From Gammaproteobacteria bacterium (GTDB taxonomy: Bacteria > Pseudomonadota > Gammaproteobacteria > Pseudomonadales > JAUIET01), in contig JAUIHW010000010.1 in the NCBI GenBank assembly GCA_030431775.1, positions 1-64,000 of the forward strand: DNA of 64,000 nucleotides, read 5' to 3'. Under the pieces are notes generated by a model, which saw nothing but the letters and a program-made list of their open reading frames with translations, did not search any database and was not told where the DNA came from. Positions 48,328-57,459 of the stretch are shown here, piece after piece. Numbering within the stretch: position 1 is the stretch's first letter; the number at the start of each line of letters is the position of its first letter. Both the position numbers and the translations under genes were made by a program.

Positions 48328-49353
48328 TCAACTGAACTGAAGTGTTTTGGGGACTATTTTGCCTTCCAGCACGATAGCCTCATCGTCTAGAAACAGAGAG
48401 CAGTTACGCATAGGAATATCAAGATGACAGGCTGTATCGTTTTGACCCCCTAACTCGTTATTGGGGCCGGTCGAAAACATTACATTGCCAAGAAAGCTGC
48501 GTGGTTCCATGCCCATTCCGCCAGGGAACAGGCCAGGCGCTAAATTATGCCAGTGTGCATCCGGGTTCATGCCCCAGCCAACGTGGCTCATACCCAATCC
48601 GCGCTGATCATCGAATGACGCCATATAGGCACTGATGAGGTCAGCTTCCAGCCCCCCTCTTATATCAGTTATCCAACCGTTTTCGATGGTGTAGACAACA
48701 GGTTCACGAACGTACATGTTTTGTGGTAACAGTATGTCTCCCGGTGCGACCACAATCTGGCCATCCACACCGTCATCGTTACCGCCCGTGAACACGAATC
48801 CAGAGGGCCAGTGGTCCCAGCGCCCAGGTTCGTCCGTACAGGCGTATTCTGTCAGCGTTGGATAGCTGTCGATAACATAGCTAACATCAGTTCCATGTGG
48901 CGAAGTGATGCGCAGGTGCTTGGCGCTGGCCAGCAATTCTCCAGCAAGTTCTACCTTTTCACGCAATTGCTTGTTAGGCAGCATTCGAGCCAGGAGTTCC
49001 GGCGGTTCCACAACAGTAAGCACCCGGGTTCCTGCCGCTTGTATTGCCATTTGCTCAGATGAAAACAGTAGAAAAATGCAGTCGATTAGCATGTCAGCTG
49101 ATTTGAGGGTTTCCACAACTTCTGGCATTTCTGCCAATTGTGACTTACCGACCGCCCAGCCGTTTTCTATCGGTGGCGGAGGTAATCGCACGTGGTAAAC
49201 GTTAGCGCGCAGGCGGCGCCCGGCAGCCATGAAAGCGTTAGCGTAGTCCAGTCTTTCGTCACCCTGGGTAAGCACCACAACGGACTCTCCGTCGTGTACA
49301 CCCGACATCTTGAGCTGGTGCAGACAAATGTCGGTGAAACTCTCATGGTCCAT
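48328..49353 (-). CDS. nicX: 2,5-Dihydroxypyridine 5,6-dioxygenase
   Basis: A 341-residue ring-cleaving dioxygenase. It shares long stretches with Pseudomonas NicX as I remember it: VVEPPELLARMLP, DEPGRWDHWPSGFVFT, SHVGWG and CHLDIPMRN. The iron ligands His257, His310 and Asp312 are in the same spacing as His265, His318 and Asp320 of NicX. It converts 2,5-dihydroxypyridine to N-formylmaleamate. It lies 23 bp after nicD. Confidence 0.93.
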   Translation of the reverse strand: MDHESFTDICLHQLKMSGVHDGESVVVLTQGDERLDYANAFMAAGRRLRANVYHVRLPPPPIENGWAVGKSQLAEMPEVVETLKSADMLIDCIFLLFSSEQMAIQAAGTRVLTVVEPPELLARMLPNKQLREKVELAGELLASAKHLRITSPHGTDVSYVIDSYPTLTEYACTDEPGRWDHWPSGFVFTGGNDDGVDGQIVVAPGDILLPQNMYVREPVVYTIENGWITDIRGGLEADLISAYMASFDDQRGLGMSHVGWGMNPDAHWHNLAPGLFPGGMGMEPRSFLGNVMFSTGPNNELGGQNDTACHLDIPMRNCSLFLDDEAIVLEGKIVPKTLQFS

Positions 49354-49376
49354 ATAAACAGATCCCAGTGAAACCG

Positions 49377-50171
49377 CTATTGAAGCGATTGACTCGCGAA
49401 ATCCATGACGGCCTGCAAAAATCCTTCAAGGTCGTCCCAGGGAATCATATGCCCTGCGTTTTCCACGATCTTCACCTCAATGTGCGGAGCCAGCAGCACA
49501 ATCTCATCAAGATCCTCAGTTTGAATGACTGGCGCGCCGCCCGCGACTACAAGCCTGAGCGGAAGCGATAGGTTCGCGAGATCAGAATGAATATCGTCGG
49601 TGTGGAAACCCTTATAGGTAGTTTCGATCGCATCAAGTTGACAGGTATGCAGCCATTCAGCGCGTAATTCGAGCTGCTCGCGTGTCCATGTTGGGCAAAA
49701 CTGTTTCATATCGTCGGCTGAGCAGCCGCGCGTGGCCATTACGATGGACTCTTCGTACCAGTTCCACGGTGACGGGTAGGCTCTTCTACCGGGGCCACTG
49801 ACCGGCGGGTCGACCAGAACGGCACCAGAAAACGCATCCGGAGCGTTTCGTGCTGCTCTTATCGCGGTTCGTGCGCCCATTGAATGACCGAGCAGCAACG
49901 GCTTGGTGAAATAATCTGATGTCGCCAGCGCGATAACATCGTCTGCCATGGCGTTCAGCGAGTAATCAAGATCCCCGTCTTGACTTAAGCCTCTCCCCCG
50001 AACATCAAGCACATGAACATTGAAGGCGCCCGCCAAGCGTTCAGCGATGAAACCCCAAGTAATAGCAGGCGAAGTGATACCCGGAATGACCAACAGGTCT
50101 GGCCCATTTCCTTCGTGGTGAATCAGGTGCTGGCGAATGCCGTTAGCGTGAACGTTGTAACCGATGGTCAT
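49377..50171 (-). CDS. nicD: N-formylmaleamate deformylase (alpha/beta hydrolase)
   Basis: A 264-residue alpha/beta hydrolase: nucleophile GHSMGART, VLVDPPVSGPGRRAYPSPW, RAEWLHTC and ENAGHMIPWDD with the catalytic His. The GITSPAITWGFIAERL and PPVSGPGRRAYPS segments match Pseudomonas NicD as remembered. It releases formate from N-formylmaleamate. It lies 11 bp after nicE. Confidence 0.93.
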   Translation of the reverse strand: MTIGYNVHANGIRQHLIHHEGNGPDLLVIPGITSPAITWGFIAERLAGAFNVHVLDVRGRGLSQDGDLDYSLNAMADDVIALATSDYFTKPLLLGHSMGARTAIRAARNAPDAFSGAVLVDPPVSGPGRRAYPSPWNWYEESIVMATRGCSADDMKQFCPTWTREQLELRAEWLHTCQLDAIETTYKGFHTDDIHSDLANLSLPLRLVVAGGAPVIQTEDLDEIVLLAPHIEVKIVENAGHMIPWDDLEGFLQAVMDFASQSLQ

Positions 50172-50182
50172 GGAGTGGTTCT

Positions 50183-50935
50183 CTAAAAAGCGCCGGAGAG
50201 CAAGCTACCACCGCCGGGCACACGGGTAGACAATCCTAATGACTTGAGCATGGCCCAGGTTGTTGCAATCGCAGCGGTTATGACGGGCTTTCCTATCTGC
50301 GCTTCAACAACGGAAACAGCCGGTAGAGAGGGCATTTGTACACAGGCAGAAAGAACAATCGCATCGACCGCGTCAATTTTATTCATATTGGATACAATGC
50401 CTGGCAGCTTCTTCGGGTCGTGTGCAGCAACCTTGAGATTGTTTGAAATTTCCAAAGCCCGCCACTCGACAACGTCTATGCCCTCATTTCTGATGTACTC
50501 CACCACAACTTCTGTGAGTGGCTTCATGTAAGGTGCAACGAGCGCAACACGCTTCGCTCCTAATGCTTGAACGCCTTCAACAAGCGCTCCTGCAGATGTA
50601 ACGATTGGCGCTGCGCCCTGATTATTTTGCGTTACAGCATGTAGACGGTTTTGGGATTCACGATGGTAGCCAAAACCGATTGACATGATTGCGACCAGGC
50701 AGGCGTAGCCAATCACATCAACTTTTGCATCGGACAGCTCCAGCGCACAACGGTCACTGTCCGCGTCCATAGCAGCCAGTTCCTCTGCGGTGACATGCTT
50801 CATACGCATTCGGGAAGAGTGAAACGTAAACCGTTCCGGATACGCACTTTCTCGAGCGCGGAGCAGCGCCGGAATTTCGGTTTCCATGGTTATGTTGGAA
50901 CTCGGCACGATCTGGCCTATCCGGTAGTTTTTCAT
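50183..50935 (-). CDS. nicE: Maleate cis-trans isomerase
   Basis: A 250-residue member of the Asp/Glu racemase superfamily with the two catalytic cysteines in GYACLVAIMSIG and VLSACVQMPSLPA. The start MKNYRIGQIVPSSNITMETE matches maleate isomerases. It converts maleate to fumarate, the last step before the TCA cycle. First gene of the minus-strand operon nicE-D-X-F-hydrolase-tetR. Confidence 0.92.
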   Translation of the reverse strand: MKNYRIGQIVPSSNITMETEIPALLRARESAYPERFTFHSSRMRMKHVTAEELAAMDADSDRCALELSDAKVDVIGYACLVAIMSIGFGYHRESQNRLHAVTQNNQGAAPIVTSAGALVEGVQALGAKRVALVAPYMKPLTEVVVEYIRNEGIDVVEWRALEISNNLKVAAHDPKKLPGIVSNMNKIDAVDAIVLSACVQMPSLPAVSVVEAQIGKPVITAAIATTWAMLKSLGLSTRVPGGGSLLSGAF

Positions 50936-50967
50936 TCTCTGACTCGATCAGTATTGTTGCGCTTATA

Positions 50968-50985
50968 ATTGTTCAAGTATATAAT
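50968..50985. promoter_or_regulatory. Operator palindrome A, site 2 (degenerate)
   Basis: ATTGTTCAA matches the left half of ATTGTTCAATTGAACAAT exactly; the right half GTATATAAT matches at 5 of 9 positions. It lies between nicE (33 bp) and the divergent molybdenum hydroxylase genes (139 bp), so it could serve both. Nothing else clear is seen in this 189-bp gap. Confidence 0.45.
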
Positions 50986-51124
50986 TAATGGAGCATGGAT
51001 GGCAAGACAAAATGCGCTTGCTCTGGTGTTAGGTGAGAATGAGATAAATACGCTAATCGTGGCATTAATGCTCTGGCAGTCCATTTGAGCTCTTTAATGT
51101 AAAGGCGTTAATAGAGGCTTCAAT

Positions 51125-51586
51125 ATGATCAAACTTCACATCAATAGTAAGGAGGTCAGCGTCAGTGCCAGCGAAGACACACCTCTCCTGTGGGTACTCA
51201 GAGACATTCTGAAGCTGAACGGCACCAAGTTTGGTTGTGGTGCCGGTCTATGTGGCGCGTGTACGGTACATATTGGGGGCAAAGCAGTTCGCAGCTGTGT
51301 AGTCCCGGTCAGTGCGGTTGCGGACAAGGCGATTACCACCATCGAAGGATTGTCCAGCGATGGCCCTCACCCGGTGCAGCAAGCGTGGCACACTCATCGG
51401 GTATCACAATGCGGATATTGTCAGCCCGGCATGATTATGGCGGCGGCGGCATTGCTGCAAAACAATCCACAACCGAATGATAAGGATATTGATGAGCAAA
51501 TAACGAACATTTGCCGCTGCGGTACCTACCCCCGCGTACGCAAAGCGATCAAAACAGCGGCAAAAATAAGCTCGGGGGATGTATAG
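51125..51586 (+). CDS. [2Fe-2S] subunit of a molybdenum hydroxylase
   Basis: A 153-residue small subunit of the xanthine-oxidase family: first cluster ligands in [15 protein letters not shown] and VRSC, second in [11 protein letters not shown] and [13 protein letters not shown]. It matches NicA, IorA and relatives. It has no signal peptide, so it is probably carried out with its Tat-signalled partner, which starts three bases later. Confidence 0.93.
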   Translation: MIKLHINSKEVSVSASEDTPLLWVLRDILKLNGTKFGCGAGLCGACTVHIGGKAVRSCVVPVSAVADKAITTIEGLSSDGPHPVQQAWHTHRVSQCGYCQPGMIMAAAALLQNNPQPNDKDIDEQITNICRCGTYPRVRKAIKTAAKISSGDV

Positions 51587-51588
51587 CC

Positions 51589-53847
51589 ATGAAGTCATCA
51601 CGCATCAAACGCCGATCTTTCCTGCACGGTGTGACCACTGTCTCAGCGCTTGCTACTTTCCCCATTGCGATTTCGGGCTGCCAAACGACGCCCACAATGA
51701 GCGCGGGTAACACGGATATTCTTTATTGGGTCAGTATCAACAGCGATAACACGGTCACGTTCAAAATTCCTCAGCCTGAAATCGGTCAGGCAGCAACCAC
51801 GACGGTGTCGCAGCTACTCGCCGAAGAGCTCGAAGCCGACTGGGATTCGGTGCGCACCGAATTTTATGATCCCAATACAAATCTCGACAATGCTAATGTA
51901 TACGTCTGGACGCCTACCCTAGCCAGTCTGTCGGCTAATCACTTGTTTGATCCGGCCAGAACAGCCGGCGCACAAATTCGTGCGATGCTGATAAGTGCAG
52001 CGGCTTCCTCATTCGATTGCAATCAAGACGAACTTTTCGCGTCTCGAAATTTTGTTCATCACAAGTCTGACGGGCGAAAACTCACCTATGCAGAGCTGGC
52101 ACTGGCTGCTTCAGCCATGCAACCACCAGGTGCTGGCCAGCTCGAGCTAAAAACCCAGGAGGACTGGAAACTGATAGGTAAATCAATCGACAGGCTTGAT
52201 CTCAAGCAGTCGACACACGCGGGGATTAAATACGGTATTGATGTTGAAGTGCCTAATATGCGACACGCTGCTATTCGTCAGTGTCCGGTATACGGAGGTC
52301 GCCTGATAAAGGTTGATGACTCAGTTTTGAATGGCTTTCCAGGGGCGCCGAAAGTGATAACGCTCAAGGGTGGGCATGCAGGCTACAACTCGCCGGTTCC
52401 CGAAGGCGAAGACCCTGACTTATGGGCGACCCCGGTGACTACCAGTGATGCTGTTGCGGTCGTAGCGGACACCTGGTGGCAAGCAAAGCGGGCATTGGAT
52501 GCTTTGGAACCGCAATGGGACGAAGGGGAATTCAAGCACACTTCCAGTGACAGCCTGCGAGCCTCTTTGTCCGATAAATTAACGAAGCCGTTAGATCTTT
52601 CTATTTCAAGAGGGGATGTTGCAACAGCCAAGAAGTCGGCAGCGCAGGTCCATCAAGCAGAATACTATTATCCGTTTATGGACCCTGCACCTCTTGAGCC
52701 ACTCAATTGTACTGCCGTGGTAAACGAAAACAGCGCGGAAATCTGGGCCGGAACGCAGTACGCCGATGAAGCGATCGAAGTAGCCAGCAAACTTACCGGA
52801 TTGCCCAGGCAACAGATCGAATTCCATATTATGCATTCTGGCGGGGGCTTTGGGCGCCGTGCGGAAAATGATTTTGTATACCAGGCAGTGCAGATTGCGA
52901 TGGCCATTTCCGGTACGCCGGTAAAGCTGCTCTGGACTCGCGAAGAATGCATCCGGAAAAGCTTCTGCGCGCCATTGACCCTGGTGAAATATGAAGGTGC
53001 TATCGATGCGCAAGGCGAGGTTAGCGCTTGGGTATGCCGCGCCGCCAGCGGTCAAGCGGGCGACCAGGCTTATGGCGCCACTGAGTTTCCGTTTCATTTC
53101 CCCAATTCGCTGATCGAATACGATCGCAGTACGCCAAGCCCGATCCCTTTCGGGTGGATGCGCGGCGTTGGTTACACTCAGCATCTCTGGATGAACTTTG
53201 GATTCCTCGATGAGCTGGCTCGGCTTGCAGGCGGAGACCCGGCACACATGTACCGGTCTTTGTTGCATGAGTCGAAAATTCCGCTCGGTATTGAGTCTCG
53301 TGAAATTGCAGTGCAGCGTGTCAATACCCTTCGCCGCGTACTTGATGCGACGCTTGAGTTAACTTCATGGGATACACACAAATCGGCTGAGAAATCTGGT
53401 CGAGGCATCGCAGTCAGTGATACGGAGTATTATCCAGGCTACGGTTCAACGTCTGCAAAATCAGCCGTAGTCGATGTTAGCCTTACAGAAGAGCATGGAC
53501 TGTCGATTAACAAGGTATTTATAGTTATTGATTGTGGAACGGTCATTAATCCGGATATTGTTGTTAATCAATTGGAAGGTGGCGTTGCTTATGCGTTAAC
53601 GAATGCGCTTTACAGTGAAATCGTGGTGGAACAGGGCCGGGTTGAACAGAGCAATTTTCATGACTACCCGATTTTGAAAGCACATGAGATGCCGGAAGTA
53701 CAAATCGAGATTCTGCCAGGAACAGGTAAGCCTCTCAGTGTCGGCGAGGACGCCCTACCCATTACTATAGCGGCTTTGGTTAACGCTATTGCTGATGCGG
53801 GTGGGCCGAGAATTCGCAGCCTGCCAATAAAGTTAAAACAGGCCTAA
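51589..53847 (+). CDS. Tat-exported molybdopterin large subunit, IorB/NicB-like
   Basis: A 752-residue large subunit. The N-terminus has KRRSFLHGVTTVSALATF (twin-arginine signal with a lipobox-like cysteine, ISGCQ). The core follows the isoquinoline/nicotinate hydroxylase type: GGFGRRAENDF, PFGWMRGVGYTQH, and the catalytic Glu in SVGEDALPITIAALVNAI. It lacks the cytochrome c domains that NicB carries (no CxxCH), so it needs another electron acceptor. It hydroxylates a nitrogen ring; the exact substrate (nicotinate, a succinoylpyridine or other) cannot be told. Confidence 0.87.
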   Translation: MKSSRIKRRSFLHGVTTVSALATFPIAISGCQTTPTMSAGNTDILYWVSINSDNTVTFKIPQPEIGQAATTTVSQLLAEELEADWDSVRTEFYDPNTNLDNANVYVWTPTLASLSANHLFDPARTAGAQIRAMLISAAASSFDCNQDELFASRNFVHHKSDGRKLTYAELALAASAMQPPGAGQLELKTQEDWKLIGKSIDRLDLKQSTHAGIKYGIDVEVPNMRHAAIRQCPVYGGRLIKVDDSVLNGFPGAPKVITLKGGHAGYNSPVPEGEDPDLWATPVTTSDAVAVVADTWWQAKRALDALEPQWDEGEFKHTSSDSLRASLSDKLTKPLDLSISRGDVATAKKSAAQVHQAEYYYPFMDPAPLEPLNCTAVVNENSAEIWAGTQYADEAIEVASKLTGLPRQQIEFHIMHSGGGFGRRAENDFVYQAVQIAMAISGTPVKLLWTREECIRKSFCAPLTLVKYEGAIDAQGEVSAWVCRAASGQAGDQAYGATEFPFHFPNSLIEYDRSTPSPIPFGWMRGVGYTQHLWMNFGFLDELARLAGGDPAHMYRSLLHESKIPLGIESREIAVQRVNTLRRVLDATLELTSWDTHKSAEKSGRGIAVSDTEYYPGYGSTSAKSAVVDVSLTEEHGLSINKVFIVIDCGTVINPDIVVNQLEGGVAYALTNALYSEIVVEQGRVEQSNFHDYPILKAHEMPEVQIEILPGTGKPLSVGEDALPITIAALVNAIADAGGPRIRSLPIKLKQA

Positions 53848-53858
53848 CGTACGTGCAC

Positions 53859-56105
53859 TCAGAATTTGGCGATGAATTCTACTCCGAACATTCTTGGTAA
53901 ACCGCGCTGGTTGTAGTCGTAGCCAAAGAACGCCACATTATCAAAACCGTAGGTGCGATACTCTTTATCAGTGAGGTTTCTCACCCAGGTAGATACACCA
54001 TAGCGCTCGCTGCCCGACAGAAAGCTGAGTCTTGCATTGAGAACCGCATACGCTTTTTGTGACGTCCTTTGAGTATTGGGCGCATCGAAGAACTGGTCGG
54101 CTGAGTAAGTGCCATTGACGTTGAGACTGACTGTGCCAAAATCTCTTTGCAATATCTCCCAGTTTACCGCGCTGTTGACATTCCACTTGGGCGCGTTGAT
54201 CAGCTCATTTCCTGTATGGTTCACACCGTTAAGTGTGAGCTCATCGTATTCGGTATCCAGATAACCAAGTCCAAAATTAATGGTCAAATCTTCACTGGCC
54301 AACCAGGTGCCTTCCAGCTCTGCACCCAGTATGCTGGATTTAGGCGCATTCACTAGTGAGTACAGAAAAGTATTGGGGTCAGTATTCAAATACTGTTGGT
54401 CTTTATAATCGTAGCTGAATACGGCTGCGTTCAAACGAAGTCGCTGGTCCAGAAACGTACCTTTCATCCCGAGCTCAATGGCTTCGAGCCGTTCAGGGTT
54501 TACAAAATTGATTTCCGACGGATCATAGAAACCCTGGACTTGGTAGGAACCGCCTCTGAAAGCGCTACTCCATGACGCGTACAGCATGGTGTCTTCGCTC
54601 ACAAAATACTCTAAGCCGATGTTTCCACCCCAGCGATCCACTTCATCTTTTAGCGTAGGCAGGAAGTTATTTCCGTCTGCCGGAATACCGTTGTAGTCAA
54701 ACAACTCCTGACCGCTTGCGGGATCGAGAAAGAAGTTGTCGGCTCGATATTTGTCCAGCTCAGCATCTTCCCGCGTATAGCGTATTCCCGCCAGCACATT
54801 GATTTTGTCTGTTACTTTAAAATCCGTCTGGATAAATGCGGCATAACTTTCTTTTGTTTGTTCATAGGTGCTCTGTACCGTGCAGCCCGTGAAAAAGTCA
54901 TCCTGACAGTCATTAATGCCGTTAGCCGGGGCATTGTCTCCGGCGAACGCATGCAAAAAGTTGTAGCGGTATCGACCATCAACATTTTCGGCAGACAAGT
55001 ATGCACCAGCGATGAAGCTGATTGTTCCACCATTGTCATAGGAAACTCGAATTTCCTGACTGACTTGATCAACATCGGCTAGATACCGGTTGTGGCTGAT
55101 ACTTTGTGCTATTCCATCGGCGTCCTCCAAAACATCCCATGAGCCATCCTGGTAGGCAGATATCGACGTCATTGTTAAGCTATTGCTCATGGCCCAGTTA
55201 ACTGTTAGCGATACCAGTGTATTATCGAGATCATTATGGCCGACCAGATCTGAACGAGTCTCGTGAAACCCTAAGCCCTCCCGGGTCTCACCAGTAAATC
55301 CGATACCAAACTCCCCGACATTGGTTTGCAGCGTCCCGGGTCCGGTGCCATCACCACTGAGGTGCTGTGCTCGTAACAAAAACTCTAGATTGTCGTTTGG
55401 CGTGTACAAAACGCTGACTCGAGCACTTTTATCTTCAACTGAAGAGGCGTCTTCACCCCGAGTAAGGTTTTCGACGTAGCCATCTACGTCCTGATAGTAA
55501 AGCGCACCGCGGATTGCCAGTTTGTTTTCTACCAGAGGAGCGCTAAAAGCCGCTTTGGCTTCCAGCCGGCCATAGTTACCTGCACCCAACGTCAAATACC
55601 CGTTGGCTTCAGAGAGATCCGGTCGTCTGGAGTAGAAATTGACAGCGCCACCGGTTACGTTTTTTCCGTACAGAGTCCCTTGTGGGCCGCGGAGAACTTC
55701 AACTCTGTCAAGGTCATACAGTGGGAAGGCTTGTAGCGCCGCTACTCCTCGATAGACTTCATCGGTATACATGGCGATAGGGCCGGCCTGATTCAGGCTA
55801 TATTCGGACATGGTAATACCACGAATCGTGTAGACCGGCATTGTCTCCCCGAATGGCATAGACACTTGCATGTTTGGTACCAAAGCAGCAACCTGGCTAC
55901 TGGTATCAATCTTTGCAGCGCTCAATGAGCCTTCACTCAAAGCCGTTACAGCGATGGGGATGTCCTGGACACTCTCAGAACGTTTTTGAGCAGTTACCAT
56001 AACCTCTTCCAAAACCGGCTTCGCCATAACAGCTGGACTATTCAAGGCATTTATTATGACTACTGAAACACTGAGTATCTTCAAGACAGTTGATCTGGAA
56101 TCCAT
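53859..56105 (-). CDS. TonB-dependent outer-membrane receptor
   Basis: A 748-residue receptor with a signal segment, a TonB box (LEEVMVTAQKR), a plug (DLDRVEVLRGPQGTLYGKN) and a barrel ending VEFIAKF with terminal Phe. It resembles the gammaproteobacterial and sphingomonad receptors for small organic compounds and not a siderophore receptor specifically. Palindrome B lies about 70 bp upstream. It probably takes up the pathway substrate. Confidence 0.92.
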   Translation of the reverse strand: MDSRSTVLKILSVSVVIINALNSPAVMAKPVLEEVMVTAQKRSESVQDIPIAVTALSEGSLSAAKIDTSSQVAALVPNMQVSMPFGETMPVYTIRGITMSEYSLNQAGPIAMYTDEVYRGVAALQAFPLYDLDRVEVLRGPQGTLYGKNVTGGAVNFYSRRPDLSEANGYLTLGAGNYGRLEAKAAFSAPLVENKLAIRGALYYQDVDGYVENLTRGEDASSVEDKSARVSVLYTPNDNLEFLLRAQHLSGDGTGPGTLQTNVGEFGIGFTGETREGLGFHETRSDLVGHNDLDNTLVSLTVNWAMSNSLTMTSISAYQDGSWDVLEDADGIAQSISHNRYLADVDQVSQEIRVSYDNGGTISFIAGAYLSAENVDGRYRYNFLHAFAGDNAPANGINDCQDDFFTGCTVQSTYEQTKESYAAFIQTDFKVTDKINVLAGIRYTREDAELDKYRADNFFLDPASGQELFDYNGIPADGNNFLPTLKDEVDRWGGNIGLEYFVSEDTMLYASWSSAFRGGSYQVQGFYDPSEINFVNPERLEAIELGMKGTFLDQRLRLNAAVFSYDYKDQQYLNTDPNTFLYSLVNAPKSSILGAELEGTWLASEDLTINFGLGYLDTEYDELTLNGVNHTGNELINAPKWNVNSAVNWEILQRDFGTVSLNVNGTYSADQFFDAPNTQRTSQKAYAVLNARLSFLSGSERYGVSTWVRNLTDKEYRTYGFDNVAFFGYDYNQRGLPRMFGVEFIAKF

Positions 56106-56174
56106 TAGCCCCTCCAGGGTTTAAGAGTTGGTTACGCAGTTCTGACTGATAATCCGAGGTTGTTTAAATTTTTA

Positions 56175-56193
56175 TATAGGTAATATACCTATA
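56175..56193. promoter_or_regulatory. Operator palindrome B, site 1 (TonB receptor)
   Basis: TATAGGTA-ATA-TACCTATA: eight-base arms with a three-base centre, core TAGGT-N5-ACCTA. It is 70 bp before the TonB receptor start. The same core precedes the Rieske gene at 58675. A further TAGGTAT half lies at about 56198. Confidence 0.65.
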
Positions 56194-56266
56194 ATAATAG
56201 GTATGAAAACTAAAAACAAGCTAATAGTATTTGACGTTGCATTTTTTGACCTTGTCAAAAACAGTA

Positions 56267-57421
56267 CTAGGTTGTAGGGCTTTTAAGCACAGCGCCTTCA
56301 GGTCGCCGCGCGCCGATTATTAGGAAAATCATTATGAGTGGTGCTGTGATGGCGAGCATGCTCCACGCAATGGCGGAGTAGCCAAACTGCGTAATAAGCC
56401 AGCCGCCCACTACGGGGCCTGCGCTAAAGCTGACAAAAGATGCGCCGCCTATGAGCGCCGCCCAACGGCCTTCTTTGTCCAGCTCCGCCGCCAGGGTCAG
56501 TTGAAGCGGAAATGCCAGCATATACAAGCAACCCTGGCTGATAACAGCGATCACAAAAATTGAGGAAATAGTGGTCAGCACTGCAAGAGCAACCGCGACC
56601 GCGTGCGCGATCAGACACACGATCAGTGGCTTAATAGGGCCAAGGCGTGGCCCCAAATACGCGGCAAACCCACCCCCGGCGGCAGAGCCGATCAATAATG
56701 CGGTGTACAAGTACCCGATCGACTGCGGGTCAAATCCAATGCGCACGGCAAAGCGTTCAATGAATGCGTAGTACGCCATCATGGCGATACCAAAGACGAC
56801 CACCCCTAACATCAGCCAGCACCCCTCTTGTTTATTGCGTAGTTTAATCACTGTGCGCGAGTGAGCGGACTGGCCGGAACGCGCGGGGAAACAACACAGT
56901 ACTGCCAGAACCAGAGCCGTCATCGCCAACATGACCTGATAGTAGCCTGCATACCCACGGGCCACGATTGCCTGCGCAATCGCAGGGCTGATCAGCGCAG
57001 TCAACAGGCAGGCCATCATGGTAGCGACACCGAACAGCATCGCCGGGTTTGGCGACTGGGCGATCACAGCGTTCACCGCCGCCAACAGCAGACCGCCGCC
57101 AAGACCGGCCACAACCCGCCAAACGACTAGTGATGTAAACCCTACTGAGTAGATAGCCCCCACGTGTCCCAAAAGGAGCAGCAGCGTTCCAACGACCGCT
57201 AACGTTCGAACGGGGATGCGGGGCAGATAAGGAGCGACAAGCAGCGCGGTGATGCTCATGGCCAAGAGTTCGGCCGAAACCAAAAAACCAGACTGGGCCT
57301 CATCGGCACCAAAATAGGTGATCACGCTGCCAATGACCAATCCAGACGTGTAGGGGGCTGCATAGACTCCAGTATTGGCGAGGCAAATTGAGGCGCCATG
57401 CATCCAGTTATTGGTGTTCAT
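56267..57421 (-). CDS. MFS transporter
   Basis: A 384-residue protein with twelve predicted helices. It shares its layout with the MFS protein at 44296 but the sequences are not close by eye. It starts 38 bp after the Rieske gene and is probably co-transcribed with it. Likely imports the substrate across the inner membrane; specificity is unknown. Confidence 0.85.
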   Translation of the reverse strand: MNTNNWMHGASICLANTGVYAAPYTSGLVIGSVITYFGADEAQSGFLVSAELLAMSITALLVAPYLPRIPVRTLAVVGTLLLLLGHVGAIYSVGFTSLVVWRVVAGLGGGLLLAAVNAVIAQSPNPAMLFGVATMMACLLTALISPAIAQAIVARGYAGYYQVMLAMTALVLAVLCCFPARSGQSAHSRTVIKLRNKQEGCWLMLGVVVFGIAMMAYYAFIERFAVRIGFDPQSIGYLYTALLIGSAAGGGFAAYLGPRLGPIKPLIVCLIAHAVAVALAVLTTISSIFVIAVISQGCLYMLAFPLQLTLAAELDKEGRWAALIGGASFVSFSAGPVVGGWLITQFGYSAIAWSMLAITAPLIMIFLIIGARRPEGAVLKSPTT

Positions 57422-57459
57422 AGCCGTATGCTGCCTGCCCTGTACTGATTGTGGTGACT

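Noticed and set aside
42955..53847. Plain nicotinate degradation as the full explanation
   Set aside because: The lower pathway fits, but two amine oxidases, RidA, the cytochrome and the Rieske oxygenase are not needed for nicotinate.
53859..56105. TonB receptor as a siderophore receptor
   Set aside because: No siderophore genes are near, and its palindrome links it to the Rieske gene of the catabolic island.
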